Of a stretch of 64,000 nt of DNA, positions 51,608 through 60,832 are shown one piece after another. Positions within the stretch are counted from its first letter, which is position 1. The number at the start of each line of letters is the position of its first letter. The DNA is taken from NCBI RefSeq assembly GCF_003383095.1, contig NZ_PSYW01000001.1, forward strand, positions 682,001 through 746,000, read 5' to 3'. The DNA comes from Haloferax sp. Atlit-12N. Lineage in GTDB: Archaea; Halobacteriota; Halobacteria; Halobacteriales; Haloferacaceae. The notes beneath the pieces were generated by a model. It had not been told where the DNA came from and searched no databases. It saw nothing but the letters and a program-made list of their open reading frames with translations. The translations under genes and the position numbers were made by a program.

Positions 51608-52432
51608 ATGCTGGAGTTGGAACACGGGTTCAGGGTCGTGGACGTGAACGCCCGCCTCGACCCCGACGAACAGTCGGTCGCGGCGCGCGGGCGGGAGATA
51701 AGCCCCGAGCGGCTGGAGCGCGAACTGCATCAGGCGGGCGTCGTCCGCGCCGTCGTCTCGCCGGGCGCACAGCGGGTCGAGGGGAGCTACCTCCGCCCGA
51801 ACAACGCGGTCGCGCGGATGAGCGTCGACCGGCCGTTCCTGGCGTTCGCCCGCATCAACGGCCCGCGCGACCCGAGCGGTCGGGCCTCCGCGCGGCTCCG
51901 GAACCTCACGTCGTCGCGGGCGGACCACCACGCCGACCCCGACGACATCGAGCAGTACGCCTACGACGACCGCTTCCACGGGTTCTCGCTCGCGCCGGCG
52001 GTCGACGGGCTCCCGGACGACGAGACGCTCGCCATGCTGGAGGACGTCGGGCTTCCCGTCTTCGTCGAAGGCGGACAGGTGTTCGAGCCGAGCGCGGTCG
52101 CCGAGTCGCTCCTCGGCCGGTTCCCGGTCATCCTGTCGAGCTTCGGCGGCTTTCCGCTCGACCGCGGGCTGATGGACGAGGCCATCGACCTCCTCGACGA
52201 CCACGACGACCTCTACCTCGACACGAGTTTCGTCCGCTATCGGAGCGTGCTCGAACGCGCGCTCCTCGAACACCCGGACCGCGTGCTGTTCGGTAGCGGC
52301 GCACCGGAGACCCACCCGAACGTGGGCGTCATGGAGATTCTGACGCTCGACGTGTCGGAGGACGCGCTGGCGAAGGCGTTTTCGAAGAACGCGGCGCGGG
52401 TCATCGAGGCGCTCGCTCCCGGAGAGCGGTAA
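51608..52432 (+). CDS. Amidohydrolase-superfamily-like protein lacking metal ligands
   Basis: 274 aa, TIM-barrel amidohydrolase-2-like. Family landmarks are recognisable but altered: the N-terminal HxH site reads VVDVNARLD, the strand usually carrying His reads VILSSFGGFPLDRG, and the C-terminal Asp motif (FGSDxP) reads LFGSGAPETHP. All expected metal-binding residues I can locate are substituted, so hydrolase activity is doubtful. Retained: PVFVEGGQVFEP and LYLDTSFV. The ATG at 51608 puts the first strand at the N-terminus. Confidence 0.75.
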   Translation: MLELEHGFRVVDVNARLDPDEQSVAARGREISPERLERELHQAGVVRAVVSPGAQRVEGSYLRPNNAVARMSVDRPFLAFARINGPRDPSGRASARLRNLTSSRADHHADPDDIEQYAYDDRFHGFSLAPAVDGLPDDETLAMLEDVGLPVFVEGGQVFEPSAVAESLLGRFPVILSSFGGFPLDRGLMDEAIDLLDDHDDLYLDTSFVRYRSVLERALLEHPDRVLFGSGAPETHPNVGVMEILTLDVSEDALAKAFSKNAARVIEALAPGER

Positions 52433-52438
52433 AACGAG

Positions 52439-53341
52439 TCAGCGCCAGTCGTATCGGGCGACGGCGCGGTCGGCGCGCTTCGACTGGCCGTGGGGATTGC
52501 GCGCTCTGGTTCGGTCGCGGGCGCGGGCGACCAACCCGTCGGAGACGCCCGTGGCGATGCCGCCGACCACGTCGCGGCCGGTTCCCGCCCACCCCGAGGG
52601 CGTCACGTCGCCTTTCACGACGCCGAGAGCGGCGTCGACGCCGTCCGAAATCGCGTGTTTCGCTGTCCGCTTGACTGTCCCCGGTCTGACCCCGTAGTTC
52701 TTCACGAGTCGATAGGTGAGCGAACGGTACTTCCAGCCCCAGTCGCGCTCGGAGATGCCGCCGTCGGCCTCGAACTCGCGGCGGACGCACATCTCGGGTG
52801 CCCACGCGACGGAGCGGTCGAAGCCGGCGAGGCGATGGGCCGCGTCGCGCGCGCCGCCCGTCTGGAGGTACTCGTCGAAGCCGTCGAGGGCGTCGATTGC
52901 CTCGCGGCGGAACGCGACGTTGCCGCCGTTGAAGTACGTCACCGTGCGGCCGCCGATGGCGTTCCGTTCGAGGGACTCGGTCGTCATGCCGTTGCGGAGC
53001 GTCTGGTGCATCGGTCCGGTGACCACGTCGGCGTCGGCGATGCCGTCTTCGAGCGCCGACAGCCACGACGATTCGACGGAGAGGTCGTATCGGAGGAGCG
53101 CCACCACGTCGCCGCTGGCGACTTCGAGGCCGGCGTTGCGAGCGACGTTGAGGTTGCGGTCGGAGATTTCGACCAGCACGTCCACGTCGTCGCGCTCTCT
53201 CACCATCCCGGTCGTGCCGTCGGCGGAGGGGCCGTTGACGACGACGACTTCCGCGTCGGGGGCGTGCTCGGCCAGCGCATCGAGGCTGGTGGCGAGCCGG
53301 TCCCGACCGTTGAGCGTCGGGAGCACAACCGAGAGATCCAT
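52439..53341 (-). CDS. Glycosyltransferase family 2
   Basis: 300 aa. GT-A fold: SVVLPTLNGRDRLATSLDAL, VVVNGPSADGTTGMV, ARNAGLEVASGDVVALLRYD (the DxD-equivalent appears as RYD) and NGGNVAFRREAIDALDGFDE. No membrane segment. Acceptor unknown. Converges on the amidohydrolase-like gene with only 6 nt between stops; the neighbouring methyltransferase on the same strand may act on the same glycan. Confidence 0.85.
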   Translation of the reverse strand: MDLSVVLPTLNGRDRLATSLDALAEHAPDAEVVVVNGPSADGTTGMVRERDDVDVLVEISDRNLNVARNAGLEVASGDVVALLRYDLSVESSWLSALEDGIADADVVTGPMHQTLRNGMTTESLERNAIGGRTVTYFNGGNVAFRREAIDALDGFDEYLQTGGARDAAHRLAGFDRSVAWAPEMCVRREFEADGGISERDWGWKYRSLTYRLVKNYGVRPGTVKRTAKHAISDGVDAALGVVKGDVTPSGWAGTGRDVVGGIATGVSDGLVARARDRTRARNPHGQSKRADRAVARYDWR

Positions 53342-53411
53342 ACCCGACAGTTGCGGTGGACGTACTTAAATGTGAATCGAGAATCGTGTTAAAATCTGCC
53401 GTGAGAACGGC

Positions 53412-54176
53412 TCACTCGGCGTCGCTCGCCCGAGTCGCCGCGCGGGACTGCTCGTCGGCGGACTCGACCCGCGCACTCCAGTACGACACGGACGCGAGGT
53501 CGTCGCCGACCGGCGAGTCGCCGACGGCGAGGTCCAGCGAACGGAACGGCTGTGCGATGCCGTTGGGGACCTTCCGGTAGAAGCCGAACGGGATGACGAA
53601 GTCGTGTTTCGCGCCGGCGAGGTCGAGCCCGGCGTCGCCGAGCAGCCGCCGCACGTCGCCTTCCGAGTAGAGCCGCGACCCCATCGGGAGCAGCCAGTTG
53701 TAGGCCACCCGGAGGCTCCCGTCGTTGAAGGTGTCGAAGAACACCTGCTCTTTCGAGACGCGGGCCATCTCGGCTAAGAACTTCGCCGGGGTGTCCGCGA
53801 GGTGGAAAAACCGCATCGCGAACACCGCGTCGAAGTGGTCGTCCGGGAAGGGCAGCCGCGCGGCGTCGCCGCGGAGGAACTCGATGCGGTCGGCGACGCC
53901 CGCTCTACGGGCCTTCTCCCGCCCCTGTACCATCATCGCCCGCGAGATGTCCAGTCCGACGACGTTCGCCCCCTCCTGGGCGAGCATCACGGTGAACCGG
54001 CCGGTCCCGCAGGCGATTTCGAGGACGTTCTTATCCTCGACGGGGCCGAGCGCCGCGAGGACCGCCTCCTTCTCTCGCCGGTCGATGAGGCGACCGCCCT
54101 TGGAGAACCGCTTTGAGTCGTACTCCTGGGCGACCTCGTCGGCCTGGTACCACTCCTTTCCTTTCACGCTACGCAT
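53412..54176 (-). CDS. Class I SAM-dependent methyltransferase
   Basis: 254 aa. SAM-binding motif I VLEIACGTGRFTVMLA, motif II VVGLDISRAMM, then DAARLPFPDDHFDAVFAMRFFH. Ubiquinone/menaquinone-methylase-like Methyltransf_11 type; substrate not predictable. The ATG at 54176 (MRSVKGKEWYQADEVAQEYD) is preferred; upstream frame is low-complexity. Confidence 0.85.
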   Translation of the reverse strand: MRSVKGKEWYQADEVAQEYDSKRFSKGGRLIDRREKEAVLAALGPVEDKNVLEIACGTGRFTVMLAQEGANVVGLDISRAMMVQGREKARRAGVADRIEFLRGDAARLPFPDDHFDAVFAMRFFHLADTPAKFLAEMARVSKEQVFFDTFNDGSLRVAYNWLLPMGSRLYSEGDVRRLLGDAGLDLAGAKHDFVIPFGFYRKVPNGIAQPFRSLDLAVGDSPVGDDLASVSYWSARVESADEQSRAATRASDAE

Positions 54177-54281
54177 ACTCGCGGGGGGGAGCCTAAAACG
54201 GTACTGGATACGCGGTGCGGAAGCGGGGTTCGGCGGGCGGCGAGAGAGAGACTTTCCTTGACTGAGCACGTAGCATGGTAT

Positions 54282-54443
54282 ATGCCAACATGCAGAAACT
54301 GTGGCGTGACCTGCGAGGCAGATGAGTTAACACGGCACGTCAGCGAAGGGTGGCTCGTCGTCCACTGTCCGGAGTGCCACGCGCCGCTCGGGAGCTATCG
54401 ACTCGGCACTCCATCGGTCGATACGATGCGAAACGTGGAGTGA
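54282..54443 (+). CDS. Small zinc-ribbon micro-protein
   Basis: 53 aa: MPTCRNCGVTCEADELTRHV then VVHCPECHAPLGSY. Two CxxC pairs form a rubredoxin-like zinc ribbon. Such CPxCG-type zinc-finger micro-proteins are abundant in haloarchaea and often affect swarming or biofilm traits, but this one is uncharacterised. Confidence 0.75.
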   Translation: MPTCRNCGVTCEADELTRHVSEGWLVVHCPECHAPLGSYRLGTPSVDTMRNVE

Positions 54444-54564
54444 GACGCCTACTCGCGGGCGATTTTCCAACAAACGCACGATATTAATATGTGTATTATG
54501 TGTCTGGATTCTTTTCACACACTTGTAGCTAACCCTTAACACGGAGCAACCGACTGTGACGGGT

Positions 54565-54837
54565 ATGAGCACCACCACTGCAGAGCCAGATACTGAAGAC
54601 CTGCTCTCGGAATCCGAGTTCCGAGAGCGCCTCCGCGAGCTTCCCCCGAGCGCGAAGCTCGTCGCAAAAGTCCTCGAAAGCGACGCGCCCCTCTCGCAGG
54701 GCCAGCTCGCGGAGGAGTCGCTGCTGCCGGACCGCACCGTCCGCTACGCGCTCAACCGTCTCGAAGAGTCTGACCTCGTCGGCTCGCGTTACTCCTTCAA
54801 GGACGCGCGAAAGCAGGTCTACTTCCTCAACACGTAA
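54565..54837 (+). CDS. Small MarR/TrmB-like winged-helix protein
   Basis: 90 aa. The C-terminal 65 residues form a winged helix: LPPSAKLVAKVLESDAPLSQ, LPDRTVRYALNRLEESDLVG and SRYSFKDARKQVYFLNT. Probably a DNA-binding regulator. An AT-rich tract with the palindrome ATATTAATAT (about 54481-54490) lies upstream, and CTTAAC about 29 nt before the ATG is the likely TATA. Confidence 0.75.
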   Translation: MSTTTAEPDTEDLLSESEFRERLRELPPSAKLVAKVLESDAPLSQGQLAEESLLPDRTVRYALNRLEESDLVGSRYSFKDARKQVYFLNT

Positions 54838-54950
54838 GCGCGCGGTCCACCGATAGCGCGACAGACCACCGCCCGCGGGGGCGCACTCCCGCAGACCAAG
54901 CCACCACTTCTCTCGAACCACCTAACCCGCCGGCGAGCGTAGCCGCCGCC

Positions 54951-55733
54951 ATGCACGTCACGCGCGTCTCCGTCCCCGTCGCCACCCGCGCGCCGACCGG
55001 CGCGACGAACGCCTATCTCGTCGCCGACGGCGGCGACACGTTGCTCGTGGACCCCGCGGCCCGCACCGACGACCTCGACGTACTCGTCGCGCGCGAGGGC
55101 GTCGACCACATCGCGGTTACCCACACCCATGCGGACCACGTCGGCGCGGTGGCCGCCTACGCCCGCGAGACCGGCGCAACGGTCTGGTGTCGTCGCGGCC
55201 GCGAGCGCGCCTTCTCGGCCGCGACCGGAATCGAACCGGACCAGACGTTCGCGGAGGGGACGACCGTCCCCGTCGGCGCGGGCGTCGAGGTGCTGGACAC
55301 GCCGGGGCACGCCCGCGACCACGTGAGCTTCGTCGCCGGCGAGGACGTGCTCTGCGGCGACCTCGCGGTCGCCGAGGGGAGCGTCGTCGTGGGCGCGCCC
55401 GAGGGCGACGTTCGCGCCTACCTCGTCGCGCTCAGACGACTCCACGCGCGCGGTCCCGAGCGACTACTTCCGGGTCACGGCCCCGAAATCACGGACCCGC
55501 GGGCGACGCTCGCGCGACTCGTCGCGCACCGAAGCGACCGCGAGCGGGGCGTCCTCGACGCGGTGCGCGCCGGGAACACGACGCCGGACGATGTGACCGA
55601 CGCCGCCTACGACAAGGACGTCTCCGCCGTGCGCGACCTCGCCCGCGCGACAGTCGTCGCGCACATCGAGAAGCTCGCCGCGGAGCGTCGGGTCCGCTGG
55701 GACTCCGAGGCTGAGCGAGTCGAACCGCGATAG
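54951..55733 (+). CDS. MBL-fold metallohydrolase with C-terminal winged helix (LACTB2-like)
   Basis: 260 aa. Zinc motif THTHADHVG (about residues 57-65), then DTPGHARDHVSF, GDLAV and LLPGHGPEI. C-terminal about 60 residues form a winged helix (AHIEKLAAERRVRWDS) as in LACTB2-type nucleases/hydrolases. Substrate unknown (ribonuclease or glyoxalase-like hydrolase). Confidence 0.85.
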   Translation: MHVTRVSVPVATRAPTGATNAYLVADGGDTLLVDPAARTDDLDVLVAREGVDHIAVTHTHADHVGAVAAYARETGATVWCRRGRERAFSAATGIEPDQTFAEGTTVPVGAGVEVLDTPGHARDHVSFVAGEDVLCGDLAVAEGSVVVGAPEGDVRAYLVALRRLHARGPERLLPGHGPEITDPRATLARLVAHRSDRERGVLDAVRAGNTTPDDVTDAAYDKDVSAVRDLARATVVAHIEKLAAERRVRWDSEAERVEPR

Positions 55734-55808
55734 GGTGCGCGTCGATTCGGAGTCCGCTCCCCCGCGAAAAACCGCGCCCCTCTTTGGGCTCGCGCCCGCA
55801 TCGCGGGT

Positions 55809-56504
55809 ATGGACCTCGACGCCGAGCTGGACCGCGCCCGCGACCTCGACGTGTCGGAACTCGCCGACGCCATCGAGTCCATCGGCTTCGAGTGCACACG
55901 CTGTGGGGCCTGCTGTAAGGGCTACGAGGGCGACGACGGCCCCGAGCCGCACACCGCGACTGTCTTCCCAGACGAGGTGCGCGCCTTGCAGGACGCCAGC
56001 GGGGACGATTCAGAAGGCGAGTCGGGAACCCCGATGGAGTGGCGGGACGTGGCCCGTCCGATGCCCTACGGCCTCGCCGAGGGCGACGACGGCCCCGAGG
56101 GCGAGACATTCGAGTGGGCGCTCCAGACGAGCGCCTGCGGGGACTGTCGGTTCTACGAAGAAGACGAGTCGGGACAGGGCGCTTGTCAGGTTCACGAGGA
56201 CCGCCCGCTCATCTGCGAGACCTACCCGTTCAGCGTCGCCCTCGGCGGCACGAGCCAGCCGATGGGCGAGGCCGTCGACGAGGAGGGCGTCGTCCGCGCG
56301 CACGAGTGCGAGGGCCTCGGCCGGGACATCTCCCGGGAGGACGCGGAGGAACTGGCGCGGGCGCTGAAAGAGCGGGCGATTCGAGAGCTACGCGAGGCGC
56401 GGGGCGTCACCGAGGCCTACGAACCGGTCGAGACCGGTCCGGGCGAGGTTGTCGTCCACGACTCGGAGGGCGCGAAACGGCCCGACGGGACGCGGGTTCA
56501 GTAG
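55809..56504 (+). CDS. YkgJ-type cysteine cluster protein
   Basis: 231 aa. The N-terminal cluster CTRCGACCKG (about residues 32-41) and further CGDCRFYEE, CQVHEDRPLICETYPF match the YkgJ/UPF0153 Fe-S or zinc-binding family. The acidic insertion between clusters is haloarchaeal. Function unknown; redox or maturation roles have been proposed for the family. Confidence 0.85.
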   Translation: MDLDAELDRARDLDVSELADAIESIGFECTRCGACCKGYEGDDGPEPHTATVFPDEVRALQDASGDDSEGESGTPMEWRDVARPMPYGLAEGDDGPEGETFEWALQTSACGDCRFYEEDESGQGACQVHEDRPLICETYPFSVALGGTSQPMGEAVDEEGVVRAHECEGLGRDISREDAEELARALKERAIRELREARGVTEAYEPVETGPGEVVVHDSEGAKRPDGTRVQ

Positions 56505-56557
56505 TCGAATCCCGGTGACTGCGGTACATCTTTAACACTCCGGCCTGACCACATATT

Positions 56558-56563
56558 GGAGGT
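56558..56563 (+). promoter_or_regulatory. Shine-Dalgarno site of the TRAM gene
   Basis: GGAGGT lies 6 nt before the GTG at 56570. Clear SD sites are uncommon among the leaderless genes here, and it decides the GTG start. A CTTTAAC box about 38 nt upstream fits a short leader. Confidence 0.6.
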
Positions 56564-56569
56564 CTTACG

Positions 56570-56974
56570 GTGGAAATCTCAGATAAACTCCTGTGTCTGT
56601 TCAATGCTGACGTTCGCACCGAGGACGACCGCTACGTCGTCGAAATTCCGCGCCGCGAAGTCGAGACCGGGACCGTCGAACCCGGCGAGACGTACCGCGT
56701 CGCGCTCATCTCCCGCGAGTCGAACGAACCCGCCGAGTCCGAACCGAACGCCGGACCGACGCCCACGAACGAGCCGCAACCGCCCGTCGAAGCCGGTGAA
56801 CTCCGCTACGTCGAAATCGAGGACATCGGCAAGCAGGGCGACGGTATCGCCCGCGTCGAACGCGGCTACGTCATCATCGTCCCCGGCACCGAAGTCGGCG
56901 AGCGCGTGAAGGTCGAAATCACCGAAGTCAAGTCTAACTTCGCCGTCGGCGAAGTCGTCGAAGACGACTTCTGA
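56570..56974 (+). CDS. TRAM-domain RNA-binding protein
   Basis: 134 aa. N-terminal about 60 residues are a haloarchaeal beta domain; a Pro/Glu linker follows; residues about 75-132 form a TRAM domain (YVEIEDIGKQGDGIARVERG, VIIVPGTEVGERVKVEITEV). Archaeal TRAM proteins act as RNA chaperones similar to cold-shock proteins. GTG start supported by the SD site. Confidence 0.9.
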   Translation: MEISDKLLCLFNADVRTEDDRYVVEIPRREVETGTVEPGETYRVALISRESNEPAESEPNAGPTPTNEPQPPVEAGELRYVEIEDIGKQGDGIARVERGYVIIVPGTEVGERVKVEITEVKSNFAVGEVVEDDF

Positions 56975-57148
56975 CGGCGCTCTTTTCGTTCGACGCGGTT
57001 CGCCTCGCCGGGACGTGTCTCCCGCCGCCGACAGACCACGACTGCAAGTGAATCACGCACCACGCTTGCGAGTGAACAGAGAGGTATTCCGGACGCCTAG
57101 GGAGTGCGCGGTTGCACGTGAAGAATGAGTTTCTGAGCTCTGAGACGA

Positions 57149-58846
57149 CTACTGAACGTACTTCGTCACGTCGGCGTCGACGCCCACGTCGGCCGCGTCG
57201 GCGTAGGGACGGTTCACCACGATGTCGCCAGCGGTCGAGCGACCGATGCCGGGGATGGCGGTGAGTTCGTCCATCGACGCCTCGTTGAAGTCAAGCGGGT
57301 AGGGAACCCCGGTGACGGAGCGGTAGCCGTGGTCGACGACTGCCACGTCGATTGTCTTCCCGAGTTCGCGCTCGCCCGGAATCCCGACCAAAAGCGGGTA
57401 GGTGCCGAGTTGGCGACCGAACGTCCGGCCGTCCTGGTGGTATTCGAGATGGACGTTCGGGAGGACCGTCCCCGCGGGCGCGACCCGGCGGAGCATCGGC
57501 CGGTCGATTTCCTCGCGGACCTCCTTTTTGTACGTCTTGAACAGCTGTTTGTGGTCGCGGGCGATGTCGGCACCCGTGTCGGACATGTCGGTGCCGTCGA
57601 ACGCCATCACCTGCCGGATGTTGATGCGGCGGACCATGAGGCCCTCGTCGTAGACGCGCTGGAGGAACTGCTTGTTGTGCTCGAACGTCTCCTCGCGCTC
57701 GCCTTTCAGCCCGTGGAGGAGGTTGATGCCGGGGAGGAGCTTCGGCAGTCGGTTCGCGGCGTCCGAACCGTGGGTCGGCGCGTCCGCGGGGTCGTCACCG
57801 GGCCGCCAGCCGGCGACCTCGTTGACGATTTTGACCGCCTCGAAACACTCGTCTGCGGAGACGTTGAGGTTGTTCTCCTCTTGGACCAGCGGGTCGGCGG
57901 ATTCGAGGCCGAACGCCGCGGTGTCGCCGGCCGTGTTGTGCTCGGCGATGATGCGGAGCGCCTCGCGGGATTTCTCGGGCCAGCCGACGATGGTGATGGG
58001 GTTGACGTTGTCGAGGTGGAGCGTGCCGAGGTCCGGCGCGACCTCTCGGATGCCGCCGTAGAGCCGGCGGAGCGCGTCGGGGTTCGGAGCCTCGCCGTCG
58101 CCGCCGAACGCGAGGATGTCGGCCTGCCGGCCGAGCCGGAAGTGTCGCGCGCCGCGGTTGTAGAGGTTCTCGACCTCCTTGACGACGGAGTCGGCGGTGC
58201 GGAACGCGGGGTTGCCGTACAGCGGTTCGGTACAGAACGAACAGCGGTAGGCACAGCCCCGAGAGGTCTCCATCTCGCAGATGAGGTGGTCGGGGTGGTT
58301 CGGGTGCTGTTCGACCACGAACGCGCCCATGGCGGCCCAGCGGTCGAGTTCCTCGTTGTCGCGCATGCGGTTGCCGAAGCCTTCGAGCCCGGAGTCGACG
58401 AGGTCGTAGGCGGCCGCCTCGATGTCGCCCTTGGCGACGAAGTCGTAGTCGAGGTTCTTGCGCTCCATGTCCTGGCCGCCGGCGTTCTCGTCGCCGACGC
58501 CGAAGCGAATCGGCCCGCCCATCAGGGCGGTTCCCTCGGCGACCCACGCGAGTTCGCGCACCTCGTCGGGTTCGGCGGGCGTCCCGCCGACGTACTTGCC
58601 GGGGACGGTCATGCCGCCGATGTAAATCATGAGGTCGGCGTCGGCCACGTCGCGCCACTTCTGTCTGTCCTCGCGGAGTTCGTCGATGGTGTGGTAGACG
58701 ACGTTGGACTCGGGGACGCCCGCGTCGACCACCGCACCCGCGGTGAACCTCGGATACGTCGAGATGTACGGCGGCACGCCGAAGTGCGCCGGCTCGTCGA
58801 CGTATCCGTCGACGATAGTCACGGTGAGGTCGGCGGGGTCAGTCAT
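57149..58846 (-). CDS. B12-binding-like radical SAM protein with C-terminal helix-hairpin-helix
   Basis: 565 aa. The N-terminal B12-binding-like domain (about 1-180) precedes the radical SAM cluster EMETSRGCAYRCSFC (CxxxCxxC, about 195-209), then SPASM-less TIM barrel features (RLGRQADILAFGGDG, TAAFGLESADPLVQEENN). The C-terminus has a helix-hairpin-helix (MDELTAIPGIGRSTAGDIV). Conserved in haloarchaea and methanogens as a predicted radical SAM methylthio- or tRNA/DNA-related enzyme; substrate unknown. The ATG at 58846 gives the family start. Confidence 0.85.
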   Translation of the reverse strand: MTDPADLTVTIVDGYVDEPAHFGVPPYISTYPRFTAGAVVDAGVPESNVVYHTIDELREDRQKWRDVADADLMIYIGGMTVPGKYVGGTPAEPDEVRELAWVAEGTALMGGPIRFGVGDENAGGQDMERKNLDYDFVAKGDIEAAAYDLVDSGLEGFGNRMRDNEELDRWAAMGAFVVEQHPNHPDHLICEMETSRGCAYRCSFCTEPLYGNPAFRTADSVVKEVENLYNRGARHFRLGRQADILAFGGDGEAPNPDALRRLYGGIREVAPDLGTLHLDNVNPITIVGWPEKSREALRIIAEHNTAGDTAAFGLESADPLVQEENNLNVSADECFEAVKIVNEVAGWRPGDDPADAPTHGSDAANRLPKLLPGINLLHGLKGEREETFEHNKQFLQRVYDEGLMVRRINIRQVMAFDGTDMSDTGADIARDHKQLFKTYKKEVREEIDRPMLRRVAPAGTVLPNVHLEYHQDGRTFGRQLGTYPLLVGIPGERELGKTIDVAVVDHGYRSVTGVPYPLDFNEASMDELTAIPGIGRSTAGDIVVNRPYADAADVGVDADVTKYVQ

Positions 58847-58967
58847 CGGTCGCGGTTCGGGTTCGACGCGGAAAACGCAACCGGTCGGCGGTCGTGGCCC
58901 CGCGCCGCGTCGTGGGGGCGCTTCCGCCTCCCGCGCGTTTATGAGCGTGGGAGCGTAACTGACGGCC

Positions 58968-59126
58968 ATGCCCGCGACCCTCGAAGTCAAGTGCGCCAAC
59001 GAGGACTGCGAACTCGACATGTTCGAGCTGCACTACACCTACGACATGCCCGACGACGTGACGGTGGCGGACTTCTCCTGTCCGTACTGCGGCGAGTCCC
59101 GCGCCCTGGAGGAGATACAGCTATGA
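58968..59126 (+). CDS. 52-aa zinc-ribbon protein
   Basis: 52 aa: VKCANEDCELDMFEL and FSCPYCGES provide CxxxxC and CxxC pairs. Its TGA overlaps the ATG of the Hsp20 gene (ATGA), so the two are translated together. A GCGTTTATGAG box lies about 26 nt upstream. Too short for most gene finders; start is secure. I recall the family as DUF7559. Confidence 0.75.
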   Translation: MPATLEVKCANEDCELDMFELHYTYDMPDDVTVADFSCPYCGESRALEEIQL

Positions 59127-59620
59127 GCGACCTGCGGAAGTACGGCGAGTCGGCGGCAAACGCCGTCCTCGAACGAGTCGGTCGCGGCGTCAGCCAGATG
59201 CAGGAGCGCAAGCCCCTCGCCCACGACCTGCTCGAATCCGAGGACGCCTACCTCGTCGTCTTCGACGCGCCCGGCGCTCGCGCCGAGGACGTGCAGGTCC
59301 GCTTCCTCGACGGCGAAGTCGAGATTCGCATCGACCGCTTCCGAGACTTCCACGAGGGCTACGAGATGCGCTTCCCCGGCCGCGGTCTCACGCTCTCGGG
59401 GAAGGCGACCATCCCCTCCGACGCCTCGGTCGAAGCCGCCGAGGGAACCGCCACGGTCGGCAAGAACGGCACGCTCCAGATTCGGATTCCCAAGGACGAG
59501 CGCGCGAGCGACATCGCCGTGACCGAAGAAGAAGACGAGGGCGAGGCCGACACTGAGTCCGAATCCGAGGCCGCCGACGAAGCCGACGACTTCGGCGATG
59601 TGGACGACCAAGACGCCTGA
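59123..59620 (+). CDS. Hsp20/alpha-crystallin-like small heat-shock protein
   Basis: 165 aa. N-terminal helical region, then an alpha-crystallin beta sandwich (about 35-125: DAYLVVFDAPGARAEDVQVRF, RFPGRGLTL, VEAAEGTATVGKNGTLQIRI) and an acidic tail (EEEDEGEADTESESEAADE). Predicted holdase chaperone. Translation coupled to the zinc-ribbon protein. Confidence 0.8.
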   Translation: MSDLRKYGESAANAVLERVGRGVSQMQERKPLAHDLLESEDAYLVVFDAPGARAEDVQVRFLDGEVEIRIDRFRDFHEGYEMRFPGRGLTLSGKATIPSDASVEAAEGTATVGKNGTLQIRIPKDERASDIAVTEEEDEGEADTESESEAADEADDFGDVDDQDA

Positions 59621-59665
59621 CGCGCGGTTTCGGGCGCGACGCCCTCTTTGAACCTTCTTTTCGCG

Positions 59666-60832
59666 CTAGTCGCCGTCGAGCGTCATCCCTTCGACCACCG
59701 CGAACTCCTCGTCGCCGTCGAAGCGCTGGGGGTCGAACGCGTCCGGAATCAACGCCTGACCGTCACCGAGCACGGCCTCTGCGAGTCGCTCACCGATTGC
59801 CGGCGACCACATGAAGCCGTGACCGTGCCAGCCGGCGGCGACGTAGACGCCCTCGGCGACTGCGCCGACGAGCGGGTTTCGGTCCGGGGTCGCCCCGCAG
59901 AGACCGGCCCACGCGCGGTCGAGTTCCGGGTCAGTTGCATCCGGGAACTCCGACTCGCCCGCGTCGCCGACCGTCGTCCGGTGTCGAACCGCGTCGAGGG
60001 CGTCGGCGACGAACCAGTCGTCCGCGGTCGGGTCCCAGTCGTCGGGGTCGGGTTCGACCGGCTCGACGCCGTCGCCCGCGAGGACGCCCGCGGGATGCGG
60101 CCGCAGGTACGACTCGTCGGTCGCGTCGTAGACGGTCGGCCCACGGTAGTCGCAGTCGGCGACGAGCGCCTGCGCCCGGTAGGGTTTGAGCGCGATTGGG
60201 TGGCCCGCGTCGGCGAGCAGGCGGCGCGAGTGGACGCCGGCCGCGACGACGACGGCGTCGAAGCGAGCGGTCACCACGTCGTCGACGGCGACGCCCGGCG
60301 GGTCGGTTCTGAGTGTCACCGCGTCGCCGACGCGGAACTCGACGCCCGCGGACTCGCACTTCTCGACGAACAGGTCCGCGTAGGCCGCCGGGTCGGCCCA
60401 GCCGGCGTTCTCGGCGACGCCCGCGAGGAGCACGTCGTCGGTCCGAATCGAGAACCGGTCGGCCAGTTCGTCGGCTCCGACGAGCGACACCGCGCGGTCG
60501 TGGACGCGCATTCGCTCGACCGATTCTTCGAGCGCCGCGGCGGCCGCGTCGTCACCCTCGCGCGCGAGAAAGACGTACGGCGTCTCGTGGAAGACGAACT
60601 CGCCCTCGCCCGAGAGACACCGGAACCGAGCCATCGCGCTCTCGGCGATGGCTACGTCGATGTCCTCCGCGTAGGCGTCGTAGCAGATGCCTGCGGCGCG
60701 GCCCGTCGACCCGCTACCGGGCGCGCCGCGTTCGAACAGCGTGACTCGCGCCCCGCGCTCGGCGAGGTCGAAGGCGGTCGTCAGGCCGACCGCGCCCGCG
60801 CCGACGACGGCGACGCGCGCTGATTCGTTCAT
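59666..60832 (-). CDS. FAD-dependent oxidoreductase, glycine/D-amino acid oxidase family (DAO)
   Basis: 388 aa. Dinucleotide motif VAVVGAGAVGLTTAFDLAERGARVTLFE at the N-terminus, then FRVGDAVTLRTD, VVVAAGVHSRRLL and the C-terminal YVAAGWHGHGFMWSPAIGE. Oxidises an amine or amino acid, or an alpha-hydroxy acid; substrate not determinable. Single gene with a divergent unknown region upstream. Confidence 0.85.
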   Translation of the reverse strand: MNESARVAVVGAGAVGLTTAFDLAERGARVTLFERGAPGSGSTGRAAGICYDAYAEDIDVAIAESAMARFRCLSGEGEFVFHETPYVFLAREGDDAAAAALEESVERMRVHDRAVSLVGADELADRFSIRTDDVLLAGVAENAGWADPAAYADLFVEKCESAGVEFRVGDAVTLRTDPPGVAVDDVVTARFDAVVVAAGVHSRRLLADAGHPIALKPYRAQALVADCDYRGPTVYDATDESYLRPHPAGVLAGDGVEPVEPDPDDWDPTADDWFVADALDAVRHRTTVGDAGESEFPDATDPELDRAWAGLCGATPDRNPLVGAVAEGVYVAAGWHGHGFMWSPAIGERLAEAVLGDGQALIPDAFDPQRFDGDEEFAVVEGMTLDGD

